The notes below the pieces were generated by a model. It was not told the DNA's origin and searched no databases. It saw only the letters and a program-made list of their open reading frames with translations. The translations under genes were made by a program, and so were the position numbers. A stretch of DNA of 64,000 bases from Aldehydirespirator sp965205155 (GTDB lineage Bacteria > Actinomycetota > Acidimicrobiia > Acidimicrobiales > Aldehydirespiratoraceae): NCBI GenBank assembly GCA_965205155.1, contig OZ242033.1:1240001-1304000 (forward strand), written 5' to 3'. Shown here in pieces: positions 53,926 to 61,562 of this stretch. Each line of letters begins with the position of its first letter. The stretch's first letter is position 1.

Positions 53926-55173
53926 CTAGGCGCGGAGGTCGGTGATGAACATGTGGCCGGGCTCGTGCGTGATGGCGATCTCGGGACGGGCGTTGACGAT
54001 GGCCAGCTGCGGGGTGACGCCGCAGGCCCAGAACACGGGCACCTCGCCGTCGTGGATGTCCACGGGGTCGCCGAAGTCGGGGCGGTGCAGATCCTCGATG
54101 CCCAAGCCGGCAGGATCGCCGGCGTGGACCGGGCCGCCGTGGGCCTCGGGGTGGGCCTCGGTGATCCGCCGGGCCTGCTCGACCGACTCGGTGGGCATGG
54201 GCCGCATCGACACGACCAGCGGTCCGGCGAAGTCCCCGGCCGGCTCGCACGGGCGGTCCGTGATGTACATGGGCACGTTGCGGCCCTGCTCGACGTGGCG
54301 CACGGGCAGGCCAGCCTGCATCAGAGCCGCCTCGAAGCTGAAACTGCATCCCAGCAGCACTGACACCAGGTCTTCTCTCCACCAGGCTGTGGCGTCGGTG
54401 GCCGAGTCGGCGTGGACGCCGTCGACGAACAGCCGGTACCGGGGCACGTCGGTGCGAAGGTCGCTGCCCGGCGCACCACGGACAGCTTCCGTACCCTGCT
54501 CCACCACCTCCACGATCGGGCACGGCTTGGGATTGCGGGTCGCGAACGCCACGAAGTCCGAGGCCACCACCCAGGGCAGCACCACCAGGTTGGCCTGGAC
54601 GCAGCCCGGGGCCAGATGAGCGGTGGGTCCCGTGTGCTCGCCGTCCCGTATCAGGAGTCGGGCCCGCTGCGCTGAGACCGCTCGGGGGTTGTCGCGAGTC
54701 GTATCACCGCCTTCGAGGACCTCGGCCAAGGCGTCGAGTAGAGGCAGTTGGCCCGTGTGCAGCTTCGTACGGGCTGCTTCGATCGTCCACCAAGCCGCTT
54801 TGTCCACCTCCGGGTAGGCGCGGACCTGCCCCGAACCGGGCGGCCATTCAAGTTCGAAGGTGTTGCTGACCACATGAGTGGCGTCGAAGTCCGCCTCCAG
54901 CGCCCATGCGCTGATCCGTTTGCGGGCGGCCGGGCCGAACTCGCCCAGGAAATGCCTCGACACGTCCGGTGGCGGCGATCCCAACTCCTCCTCGAACTCC
55001 CGCAGGGCCACCGTCTCGGCATCGCCTTCGGCGTACTCGCCCTTGGGGATCGACCAGGCGTGGACATCCTTGCCGGCCCAGAACGGCCCGCCGGGATGCA
55101 CCAGCAGCACTTCGACCACACCGTCGGCGTTCCGTCGGTGAAGGATCAGGCCGGCGCTTCTCTTGCTTGCCAT
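53926..55173 (-). CDS. NUDIX hydrolase fused to UPF0317 (D-glutamate-cyclase-like) domain
   Basis: 415 aa from the ATG at 55173. Residues 6-140 form a NUDIX domain: GLILHRRNADGVVEVLLVHPGGPFW, then a near-consensus box GEYAEGDAETVALREFEEELG (45-65, one residue shorter than the classical spacing). Residues from about 150 on are a complete UPF0317/DUF1445 hydro-lyase-like protein: RLLIRDGEHTGPTAHLAPGCVQANLVVLP, LLGCSFSFEAALMQAGLPVRHVEQGRNVPMY, GPLVVSMRPMP, DPVDIHDGEVPVFWACGVTPQLA and ITHEPGHMFITDL. Both parts are in one frame with no stop. I know these only as separate genes, so the fusion is unusual. Its combined role is unknown. Confidence 0.85.
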   Translation of the reverse strand: MASKRSAGLILHRRNADGVVEVLLVHPGGPFWAGKDVHAWSIPKGEYAEGDAETVALREFEEELGSPPPDVSRHFLGEFGPAARKRISAWALEADFDATHVVSNTFELEWPPGSGQVRAYPEVDKAAWWTIEAARTKLHTGQLPLLDALAEVLEGGDTTRDNPRAVSAQRARLLIRDGEHTGPTAHLAPGCVQANLVVLPWVVASDFVAFATRNPKPCPIVEVVEQGTEAVRGAPGSDLRTDVPRYRLFVDGVHADSATDATAWWREDLVSVLLGCSFSFEAALMQAGLPVRHVEQGRNVPMYITDRPCEPAGDFAGPLVVSMRPMPTESVEQARRITEAHPEAHGGPVHAGDPAGLGIEDLHRPDFGDPVDIHDGEVPVFWACGVTPQLAIVNARPEIAITHEPGHMFITDLRA

Positions 55174-55229
55174 ACGTGCTGTGATCCCCGACAATACGAT
55201 GCGTACGAGGGTCCAGCCGAAGGGGAGCC

Positions 55230-55835
55230 ATGAGCGAGACAGACCGGGCAGCCGAGAGAGCCGCAGCGGTCGCCGATGCCATGGACGACATCGCCAAGAT
55301 CGACGCCCACGGCCGCGAGCACGGGGGCATCGACCGGGCCGGCCTGGAGCGCATCAAGGAGCGGCTGCTTGAGTTGGCCGAGCGCGACGACCTGTTCAGC
55401 GACGAGGACTTCCCGCCGCCGGACACGCCGGGCGGGTCGTTCAGCTACCGGATCGCGCAGAACGACGACGACGAGCTGGCGCTGTACGTCCAGTGCGTGG
55501 GCGACGGAACGTCGGCACCGCCGCACGAGCACAGGACCTGGGCGGTGATAGTGGGGATGAGAGGTCAGGAGCTGAACCGCCTGTACGGCCCCTGCGCCGG
55601 CAAGGGTGATCCGCAGGTACAGCACGAGGTGATGGTCGAGCAGGGCACGAGCGTGGCGATGCTCCGCGACGACGTGCACTCGATCCAAATCGAGGGCGCG
55701 GCGACCAACTTCCACTGCTACGGACTCGCCCTCGAACGGCTCGCGGGCCGCTTGTTCTGGCACGCTCGGAGCAGCCAGTGGCAGGTCTACGACGACGACA
55801 GCCAGATAGTCGAAGCCCGCCCCGGCCGGACCTAG
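55230..55835 (+). CDS. cysteine-dioxygenase-like cupin
   Basis: 201 aa. After a helical N-terminus, a cupin barrel begins near residue 70: QCVGDGTSAPPHEHRTWAVIVGMRGQELNRLYG supplies the HxH iron ligands (99 and 101), and LRDDVHSIQIEGAATNFHCYGLALERL the third histidine and the closing strands. It resembles type I cysteine dioxygenase or 3-mercaptopropionate dioxygenase, thiol-oxidising Fe enzymes. The gene is divergent from the NUDIX fusion. The substrate thiol is not determined. Confidence 0.7.
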   Translation: MSETDRAAERAAAVADAMDDIAKIDAHGREHGGIDRAGLERIKERLLELAERDDLFSDEDFPPPDTPGGSFSYRIAQNDDDELALYVQCVGDGTSAPPHEHRTWAVIVGMRGQELNRLYGPCAGKGDPQVQHEVMVEQGTSVAMLRDDVHSIQIEGAATNFHCYGLALERLAGRLFWHARSSQWQVYDDDSQIVEARPGRT

Positions 55836-55843
55836 CCGCCGCT

Positions 55844-55945
55844 TCAGTCCAGCTTCGCCAGGGTGCGCTTGGGCGCGATGAGGTGGAAGCTCTCCAGGAT
55901 CAGGTCCTCGACGTGGCCCCAGTCCTCAACGTCGGTGAGATCCAT
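55844..55945 (-). pseudogene. C-terminal fragment of a YjbR/MmcQ-like protein
   Basis: A 33-codon minus-strand frame with ATG and stop encodes VEDLILESFHLIAPKRTLAKLD, the C-terminal signature of the YjbR/MmcQ DNA-binding-like family (normally about 120 aa). The frame is stopped upstream by the ydeI stop codon, so nothing more of the gene remains. It is probably a deletion remnant rather than a functional micro-protein. Confidence 0.5.
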
Positions 55946-55969
55946 CGATGTGCTCTGTCTACGTTCGGC

Positions 55970-56461
55970 TCAGCCCAGGCGGGGCGTGCCCTCCTCGATG
56001 GCTGTCTGCACGATGCGGCCGATGCGTGCGGCCCGGGTCTGTTCCCGTTTGGCGTCCGCCAGCCACACCAGCAACTCCTTACGTCTCGACGGCGCCAGTG
56101 CCTCCCACGCTTCTGACGCGCCATCTTTGGCCAGGGCCTCCCGTAGGTACGCCGGTGTCTCGGGCGTGCGGTCACTGCGGTCGAGACGGATCCGGATCTC
56201 AACTAAATCACCGGCGCCCTTGCCGACGGCACCGCGGACCGCGCCGTTGAGGAACAGCCGGTGACGCCCGCCGCCTACGGGAACGAGAGTTGCGGTGAGT
56301 TCGGCTCCGTCGGCAGTACCCACGACCGGGACATGGCCCCGCAGCCCGAACGCCTCCGACACGGCCGCAGGAACATCCAGAGCCACGTTCATGATGTGCG
56401 CATAGTTCGACGGCAGCTCATACAGCACCCCCACAAATCGATGTTCGTCCCACCCAGGCAC
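55970..56461 (-). CDS. YdeI/DUF1905-type protein
   Basis: 163 aa. The first half is the DUF1905 beta barrel (FVGVLYELPSNYAHIMNVALDVP, GHVPVVGTADGAELTATLVPVGGGRHRLFLNGAVRGAVGKGAGDLVEIRI). The second half is the YdeI/OmpD-associated helical region (WEALAPSRRKELLVWLADAKREQTRAARIGRIV). Family members are linked to stress or bacteriocin protection without a known biochemical activity. The gene ends 24 bases before the YjbR fragment. Confidence 0.85.
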   Translation of the reverse strand: MPGWDEHRFVGVLYELPSNYAHIMNVALDVPAAVSEAFGLRGHVPVVGTADGAELTATLVPVGGGRHRLFLNGAVRGAVGKGAGDLVEIRIRLDRSDRTPETPAYLREALAKDGASEAWEALAPSRRKELLVWLADAKREQTRAARIGRIVQTAIEEGTPRLG

Positions 56462-56535
56462 TCAGCCTCCCTCGATCCTGTCGATCAGCATCCGGATTCC
56501 GCCGCTCGGATTCGATCTCGCAACCCCGCCATCGC

Positions 56536-57720
56536 CTAGATGTTGGCACGGTGGCCGGGCCCGCTCGGCTTCGTTTGACCCCAGATGGCGAGGCGCGCAT
56601 CTGCTCGCTTGTTGCGGAGGGCGAAGATCGGGCCGGGGTGTACGCCGTTGTCGGTGGCGAGTCGCTGTGCGGCTGCCGCAAAGGCGCGATCGGAGTCGTC
56701 GGGCGTATCCGCAGCCGCTTGGCGGGCAAGTGACTCGTAGAGGCGTATCCGCCTGTCGGCCCCGGATGTGACCTCTGCGACCGTGGCGTCGTACCACGGC
56801 AGGAACTCCTCGGGGAGGGTGGCGCGCAGTCCCTCTACCGGGTCTTCGCCATGGCCGAGCAGCCCGGCGATCGTCTCGGGGGAGAGTCTGAGACGTGCCG
56901 CCATGGCCTTGGCTGACACTCCGGCGCGAGCCGCGGCACGCACGGCCGCCGCCTCCCAGATCCGCGCCGGGGTGAGCCCGAAGATCACGCGGTGGGCGGC
57001 CACATAGGCGGGAAACTTCAACTTGAAGCGGGTGTGGGGCCGGGGCTCGTCGGTCGTGAATCGAGCCACGTAGCCCTCGCGGTCGGACTCGTCGGCCGAG
57101 GCCATGTGGTCCATCAGGGACCCGAAGTCGGCAAAGCTCACCGCCTCGGCCCGAGGCCCGGGCCATTCAAGGCTGGCCGTGTCGATGTCGGCGCCGGTCT
57201 CGATGTCGATCAGGGCGATGAGGACGAGGTCTCGCATGTCGCCGTAGTTGAGTACCACGCGGTTGTCGGGGTAGATGATCTCGAACAGGGGAGTGGTGCC
57301 CTCGGGAATGGCGACGCGGCGGTACTTCTCCTGCCAGATGCGGGTCGCCTCGGTGGCCTGGTGGGAGGTCATCGATCCCCGGGTCGCTAGGCGGACCTCG
57401 CCCTCGGGATGGGTGTAGGCGATTCCAAGCGACCCGTCCAGCTTCGCGGTGATCGCCATCGGCTGTCCCGAAGGAATGGCCGGGGCATCGGGCTCAGATG
57501 GTCCGAAGAACTTCGGGAACGGCCGGGCTACTACCCGGCCAGCGTCGTCGAGGATGAGGCCTCGGCACGCAACCGTCGCCTCGTTCCAGGCCCTCGAATA
57601 CGTCGCCTTGGCCGTGTAGTTCAGGATCCTCAGCCGTCCGTCCTTCTGAACCGACACGAGCCTCTTGCCGATGGCCGCGTCGACAAGAGCGGGGTCGCAG
57701 ACATCCTTGAGTTCAGCCAT
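56536..57720 (-). CDS. T4 Rnl1-like RNA ligase
   Basis: 394 aa from the ATG at 57720, similar to T4 RNA ligase 1. Nucleotidyltransferase motifs: I as ITAKLDGSLGIAY (Lys93 would carry the AMP), RGLILDDAGRVVARPFPKFFG before it, IIIa-like PLFEIIYPDNRVVLNYG, IV as REGYVARF, and V as RFKLKF. The last 130 residues are an alpha-helical C-terminal domain. It ATP-dependently joins RNA ends, typically repairing cut tRNA anticodon loops after phage- or toxin-induced damage. It is divergent from the next genes across an AT-rich promoter region and sits at the start of a defence-type gene run. Confidence 0.85.
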   Translation of the reverse strand: MAELKDVCDPALVDAAIGKRLVSVQKDGRLRILNYTAKATYSRAWNEATVACRGLILDDAGRVVARPFPKFFGPSEPDAPAIPSGQPMAITAKLDGSLGIAYTHPEGEVRLATRGSMTSHQATEATRIWQEKYRRVAIPEGTTPLFEIIYPDNRVVLNYGDMRDLVLIALIDIETGADIDTASLEWPGPRAEAVSFADFGSLMDHMASADESDREGYVARFTTDEPRPHTRFKLKFPAYVAAHRVIFGLTPARIWEAAAVRAAARAGVSAKAMAARLRLSPETIAGLLGHGEDPVEGLRATLPEEFLPWYDATVAEVTSGADRRIRLYESLARQAAADTPDDSDRAFAAAAQRLATDNGVHPGPIFALRNKRADARLAIWGQTKPSGPGHRANI

Positions 57721-57744
57721 GATCCAAGTGTAATCAGCATCTAA

Positions 57745-57757
57745 AACATGATATGTT
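57745..57757. promoter_or_regulatory. palindromic site in AT-rich divergent promoter
   Basis: AACAT-GAT-ATGTT is a perfect inverted repeat with a three-base centre, set in about 60 bases of AT-rich DNA between the RNA ligase and the gene at 57866. It is a candidate operator shared by both; no regulator is identified. Confidence 0.4.
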
Positions 57758-57865
57758 GTTATCCACTTAAAAAATATGACAGCTAAGTTTGACCCGTGGC
57801 ATGGGACCGAGCGGTGGGACGGTTGTCCCCAAGGGCGAAGGATTCTCCAAGCGAAAGGAGAGGCA

Positions 57866-58375
57866 ATGACTGACAAGACCAAGCAAGACCTCGATGGAGC
57901 GCCACCAGCAGACCTTGAGGCTGCCCGCGCCACAGCGTGGGAGGAGCATGAGCGGCGATGTGCCGACAACGAGCCGTACACGGACGGGGTGACGGTTGAA
58001 TCGCTGGCTGAGCGTGTCGAAGGACTGCACTGCTTGCACTCTCGGCCCGTCCAGTCGGGGCAGGACTATGCTCCCGCCGTGAGCAGTGACGTCGACCCCC
58101 GCTCAGTTGACAGCAGTTCTGATGAAGTCGACAGCGACGCTCCAGGCGAGTTGTCGTGGGTGGATGTCATGCCCGAGTGCGACAGGAGGCTGTTCGCTGA
58201 GGAGATGTCCCAGTTAATGGCGGAGGTGGCCGAAACCGACGATCTCGCGCCTGTCGAGCAGGCGCTGCGGGAGTGGCGGGTGACATCGGAGATCTACTTG
58301 GATCCCGAGTTCGCGAGGCGGCTCACCGGCCCACGGTCGGCACACGGCGAGCGCGTACCAAGACCTGTCCTCTAG
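57866..58375 (+). CDS. hypothetical protein with antitoxin-like C-terminal tail
   Basis: 169 aa. The ATG at 57866 is preceded by AAGGAGAGG. The N-terminal half is hydrophilic and low in recognisable structure. The C-terminal 50 residues (MAEVAETDDLAPVEQALREWRVTSEIYLDPEFARRLTGP) resemble the tails of actinobacterial type II antitoxins (xxEWRxTAExxADPE). No toxin gene follows directly; a SIR2 gene begins 93 bases later. It may be a regulator or antitoxin of the defence operon, or unrelated. I do not recognise a defined family. Confidence 0.45.
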   Translation: MTDKTKQDLDGAPPADLEAARATAWEEHERRCADNEPYTDGVTVESLAERVEGLHCLHSRPVQSGQDYAPAVSSDVDPRSVDSSSDEVDSDAPGELSWVDVMPECDRRLFAEEMSQLMAEVAETDDLAPVEQALREWRVTSEIYLDPEFARRLTGPRSAHGERVPRPVL

Positions 58376-58468
58376 ACCCGAGGTCGCGCGGGCGCGATCG
58401 GGCCGCTCCTCCATCGCGCGAACAGCGCTGCCGCGACACCGAATGCATGCATATAGCATGATGACGCT

Positions 58469-59245
58469 ATGGAAGCTTCAGGACTGATTGCGTCGTTCGG
58501 CCACTACGTTGACAGCCGGGAGGCCACCGTTCTGGTGGGCGCTGGCCTGTCGCGAGATGCGGGCTACCCGGACTGGTCAGGCCTGTTGGCGAGCGTGCGG
58601 GATGCGTTACAGCTCCCCGACGTGGACGATCTCCCACTGCTCGCGCAGTACTACGCCAGCGAGAACTCCGGAGAAGACCTGCAGCACCTCCTCCGGCAGG
58701 AACTCCTGCTAGACCCGTTGCCTCAACCCACTCGGTGTCACCGGCTCCTAGCAGCGCTTCCGCTCGGCGAGATATGGACGACCAACTACGACGACTTGAT
58801 CGAACGCGCCATGGGGGACGCCACGCGCGCATTTGTGCGGGACGACGACCTTGCACAAGGGGACGGCGGCACAGGATGCCGCGTCTACAAGATGCACGGC
58901 TCATTGACGAGTACCGATCAACCACTGATCGCAGCCAGAGACCAGTACATTCGGTACCCGGATTCACACAAGCGGTTCTGGGCATTGCTTCAAGCGAGCT
59001 TTCTCACCAAGAGCTTCCTGTTCCTCGGCTTCAGCTTTGACGATCCCAACTTCGACCAGGTCTTTCAGGCGATACGAAGAGCGCGTTATGACATTCATCG
59101 CGAGCACTTTGCTGTCATGCGGGAGCCAAGTGATGAACGGGACAAGAAGCTCTTCGAGCTGCGACTCAAGGATCTGGAAGCATCGGGATCAACGTTGCAA
59201 CGATTGAAGAGTATTCTGAGCTTGAGGCGCTGCTCAGACAATTGA
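58469..59245 (+). CDS. SIR2-family NADase domain (first half of a frameshifted ThsA-like gene)
   Basis: 258 aa as read. SIR2 catalytic features intact: TVLVGAGLSRDAGYPDW (GAG at 24-26), IWTTNYDDLIERA (TTN at 104-106) and YKMHGSLTS (His143). SIR2 domains of this prokaryotic class hydrolyse NAD+ and kill or arrest infected cells. After KDLEASG at about residue 240 the frame drifts into sequence that ends at 59245, while the neighbouring frame from 59188 reads GINVATIEEYSELEALLRQL and continues into a SLOG domain. One missing base in the G-run 59185-59187 would join both into a 471-residue protein, the size of ThsA of the Thoeris system. Confidence 0.85.
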   Translation: MEASGLIASFGHYVDSREATVLVGAGLSRDAGYPDWSGLLASVRDALQLPDVDDLPLLAQYYASENSGEDLQHLLRQELLLDPLPQPTRCHRLLAALPLGEIWTTNYDDLIERAMGDATRAFVRDDDLAQGDGGTGCRVYKMHGSLTSTDQPLIAARDQYIRYPDSHKRFWALLQASFLTKSFLFLGFSFDDPNFDQVFQAIRRARYDIHREHFAVMREPSDERDKKLFELRLKDLEASGSTLQRLKSILSLRRCSDN

Positions 59246-59883
59246 TCGCACGCTGCCGACCATGTCGCCTGTTCATATCGGGATCGTCGTCTGAGGATAA
59301 GCCAGACACCGGAGACAGCTATCCATCGGTCGATCTGCCTGAGCTCATGTCAGAGTTCGCGGATCAACTTGGGGCCGCCTTCAAGGAAACGGCAGTCGCG
59401 CTGAGTGCTGGCGGGGCGTTTGGTGCTCGGGTCGGCTACGCCCTCGTCAGAGGACTGCAAGAGACTGGCGGGCTCCAGGCCGAGCGGTTCGTACTGCTCA
59501 GGCGAAGCAAGGATCAGCCTCTTGACGAACCGAGCCACCGATACGGCAGCATCGTCTTCCAAGGGACAGACGAGCATGAATTGCGTGATTCGGCGTTCGG
59601 CGAGGCCCGCGCCGTTCTAGCGGTCGGTGGCGGATCCGGTACTGCCGACGAGATCAGGCGAGCGCGAGAGGATGGACTAGGAGTAGTGCCTATTGGCAAG
59701 TTCGGTGGTTCGGCGCTGGAGGAGTGGACTCGCATCAGCGAGGGTCTGGAGGACTATCGCCTCGGAGGGCTGCCTGTTGACCGCGCTGACTTTGAGTCGC
59801 TCCGCGACGGCGAGCCGGCAGAGTGCGCCAGAGCTGCGACTCGCCTGGCAGAACAGGCGTTGTATATTCGTCAGGGAGGCTGA
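59242..59883 (+). CDS. SLOG-domain sensor (second half of a frameshifted ThsA-like gene)
   Basis: 213 aa if translated from the ATC-adjacent frame start near 59242; the true coding frame extends back to about 59188. Motifs: RLFISGSSSEDKPD, AVALSAGGAFGARVGYALVRGLQ, and VLAVGGGSGTADEIRRAREDGLGVVPIGKFGGSA, the GGGxGT/DE loop of the SLOG superfamily that binds nucleotide derivatives. In ThsA this domain senses a cyclic-ADPR-type signal and switches on the SIR2 NADase. No ThsB (TIR) gene is in the window. It ends 4 bases before the DprA-like gene. Confidence 0.8.
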   Translation: MIARCRPCRLFISGSSSEDKPDTGDSYPSVDLPELMSEFADQLGAAFKETAVALSAGGAFGARVGYALVRGLQETGGLQAERFVLLRRSKDQPLDEPSHRYGSIVFQGTDEHELRDSAFGEARAVLAVGGGSGTADEIRRAREDGLGVVPIGKFGGSALEEWTRISEGLEDYRLGGLPVDRADFESLRDGEPAECARAATRLAEQALYIRQGG

Positions 59884-59887
59884 GAGC

Positions 59888-60760
59888 ATGACGAGTACCA
59901 CGACCGCTGCGGGCGACGGCTTTGGTTCGCCGCTAGACATGCAGTGGTCTGCCGACCAGGTCGCCCACCTGCTGGCGCTCGCCGAGCAAGCCGACCGGTG
60001 CGACGGCTGGTTGACCGCGGACGATCTGGGTCGACTGTGGTTCGACTCGCCTTGCCAAGACCTGGGTGAAAAGTGGCGGACCGCCATCGCGAGTCTAAGC
60101 GAGCAATTTACCAACTTCCATGTTGTCTTGGCAAATTCTCCTGATTATCCTCGCTTGTTGCTCAATACAGCTCATGCACCAGCGGTCCTGTTCGTTCGGG
60201 GCTCGCTCGACTGCAACGGCGCTGGCTCTATCGCGATGGTTGGAAGCCGTGACGCGAGCGAGCAGGCAGCCGATGCGGCACGCGAGGTCGCGGCCACCCT
60301 CGCTGACGCTGGCACGACCATCGTGTCTGGACTCGCGCGTGGTGTTGACACCGCTGCGCACTGGGGAGCCCTTGACGTTGGCGGACGTACGACTGCCGTC
60401 GTCGGCACGGGTATCGATGTTGTGTACCCGCCGGAAAACCGGCATCTCATCGAGCGGATCGTCCGTCGCGGCGCGGTCGTTTCGCAGTTCCCGCCAGGTC
60501 TCCCCCCGTCGAAAACCAGCTTCCCAGTGCGCAACGCTGTGATCGCCGGACTGTCCAGCGCGAGCGTGGTCATCGAGGCCGAGGAACTGAGCGGCACCCG
60601 CATCGAGATGGACTACACCCTCGAGTTCAAGCGGCCAGTGCTGCTGTGGGCGCCCGTGCTGGGCAAGAGACCCTGGGCGCGCACCCTCGCCGCCTCTGAC
60701 GCCAACGTCCATCTCGTGTGCTCAGTATCGGAGATCCGGGAACTGGCATTCCAGAGTTGA
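59888..60760 (+). CDS. DprA/Smf-like Rossmann (SLOG) protein
   Basis: 290 aa, GGGAGG before the ATG. The DprA core is complete: AMVGSRDASE (119-121 GSR), TIVSGLARGVDTAAH (147-154), VVGTGIDVVYPPENRHLIERI, VSQFPPG and FPVRNAVIAGLSSASVVIEAEE. The N-terminal 100 residues are helical and unlike the usual SAM-like domain; the C-terminal winged helix of housekeeping DprA is missing. Placement in a tight operon with a SIR2-SLOG protein and a phosphoribosyltransferase, away from topA, points to a defence variant, not the competence/recombination DprA. It may bind ssDNA or a nucleotide signal. Confidence 0.85.
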   Translation: MTSTTTAAGDGFGSPLDMQWSADQVAHLLALAEQADRCDGWLTADDLGRLWFDSPCQDLGEKWRTAIASLSEQFTNFHVVLANSPDYPRLLLNTAHAPAVLFVRGSLDCNGAGSIAMVGSRDASEQAADAAREVAATLADAGTTIVSGLARGVDTAAHWGALDVGGRTTAVVGTGIDVVYPPENRHLIERIVRRGAVVSQFPPGLPPSKTSFPVRNAVIAGLSSASVVIEAEELSGTRIEMDYTLEFKRPVLLWAPVLGKRPWARTLAASDANVHLVCSVSEIRELAFQS

Positions 60761-60761
60761 A

Positions 60762-61481
60762 ATGAATCAGGCGCTCGCCTCTCTCGGCGATTCGCTGGCG
60801 TCCGACTGCGTCAGCGTGCCGATGCATGGTCCCGATGTGTGTCCGATTTGCCGGGGCCATCGGGACGTCACAGAGAGTCTTTGCGACAGCTGCGCGGTGT
60901 GCCACAGCAGTCTCGGATCACTCCGCTCAGTTGTGCCGATCTCGCTGTACGCGAAGCCTTCAACGATGCGAGACCGGCTGCGGGGCTACAAGGACGGCGA
61001 CGACGCATCAACGCGCCGACGCCTGAGCCGGGATGTAGCCGCGCTCGTCGAACGGTTCTTCATCCAACACCGCGCATCGCTCGCCCACAGCTTCGGGTCC
61101 TGGGACGCCGTGTGCATCGTGCCTTCCACCGACCGCGAGCCGCCCCACCCCCTCGTCCAGGCGTTGTCGGATCATGGGGCCGGCAGTGTCGGGCCGCTCG
61201 AGCAACTGCTGCGCAGGGGGTCCGGCGAGATCGCACACCGCAAGCCCCATCGTCATGCCTTCGAGCCGGCAACAGAAGTCGCAGGCCGGCGTGTGTTACT
61301 GATGGACGACGTGTTCACGACCGGAGCAAGGTCGCAGTCGGCCGCATACGCACTGGCCGAGGCTGGTGCAGCAGTCTCGGCCATCGTTGTGATCGCCCGG
61401 AGGATCAATCCAGACTGGCGCCCAGAGGTCGCCGAGTGGTGGAGCCGCCAGTTGGCGATTCCCTTCTCGTGGTCTACGTGA
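60762..61481 (+). CDS. ComF-like zinc-ribbon phosphoribosyltransferase
   Basis: 239 aa; the ATG is one base past the DprA-like stop. Four or five cysteines near the N-terminus (CPIC at 27-30, CDSC at 41-44, plus Cys47) form a zinc ribbon as in ComF. The C-terminal PRTase core has AGRRVLLMDDVFTTGARSQSAA (the PRPP-binding loop: two acidic residues then TTG) and the fold's strands. It would transfer or remove a phosphoribosyl group from PRPP or a nucleotide. Together with the DprA-like protein it forms a pair repeatedly described in computational surveys of bacterial conflict systems; catalysis here is inferred. Confidence 0.82.
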   Translation: MNQALASLGDSLASDCVSVPMHGPDVCPICRGHRDVTESLCDSCAVCHSSLGSLRSVVPISLYAKPSTMRDRLRGYKDGDDASTRRRLSRDVAALVERFFIQHRASLAHSFGSWDAVCIVPSTDREPPHPLVQALSDHGAGSVGPLEQLLRRGSGEIAHRKPHRHAFEPATEVAGRRVLLMDDVFTTGARSQSAAYALAEAGAAVSAIVVIARRINPDWRPEVAEWWSRQLAIPFSWST

Positions 61482-61562
61482 ACGCGCGTCTCTGCACGGA
61501 CCTGCGCTGGATCGGCGATGATCGAGATGAGGGCACAACGTCGGCAGCCTCACTGGCCTCCC

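Noticed and set aside
59170..59250. Programmed ribosomal frameshift in the SIR2-SLOG gene
   Set aside because: No slippery heptamer or downstream hairpin is evident, and ThsA is a single frame in known systems. A simple deletion or error is more likely.
59888..60760. Housekeeping DprA of natural transformation
   Set aside because: It lacks the C-terminal winged helix and the usual N-terminal domain, and sits among defence-type genes.
58469..61481. Calling the region a complete Thoeris system
   Set aside because: No TIR-domain ThsB gene is visible. The partners are DprA-like and PRTase proteins instead.
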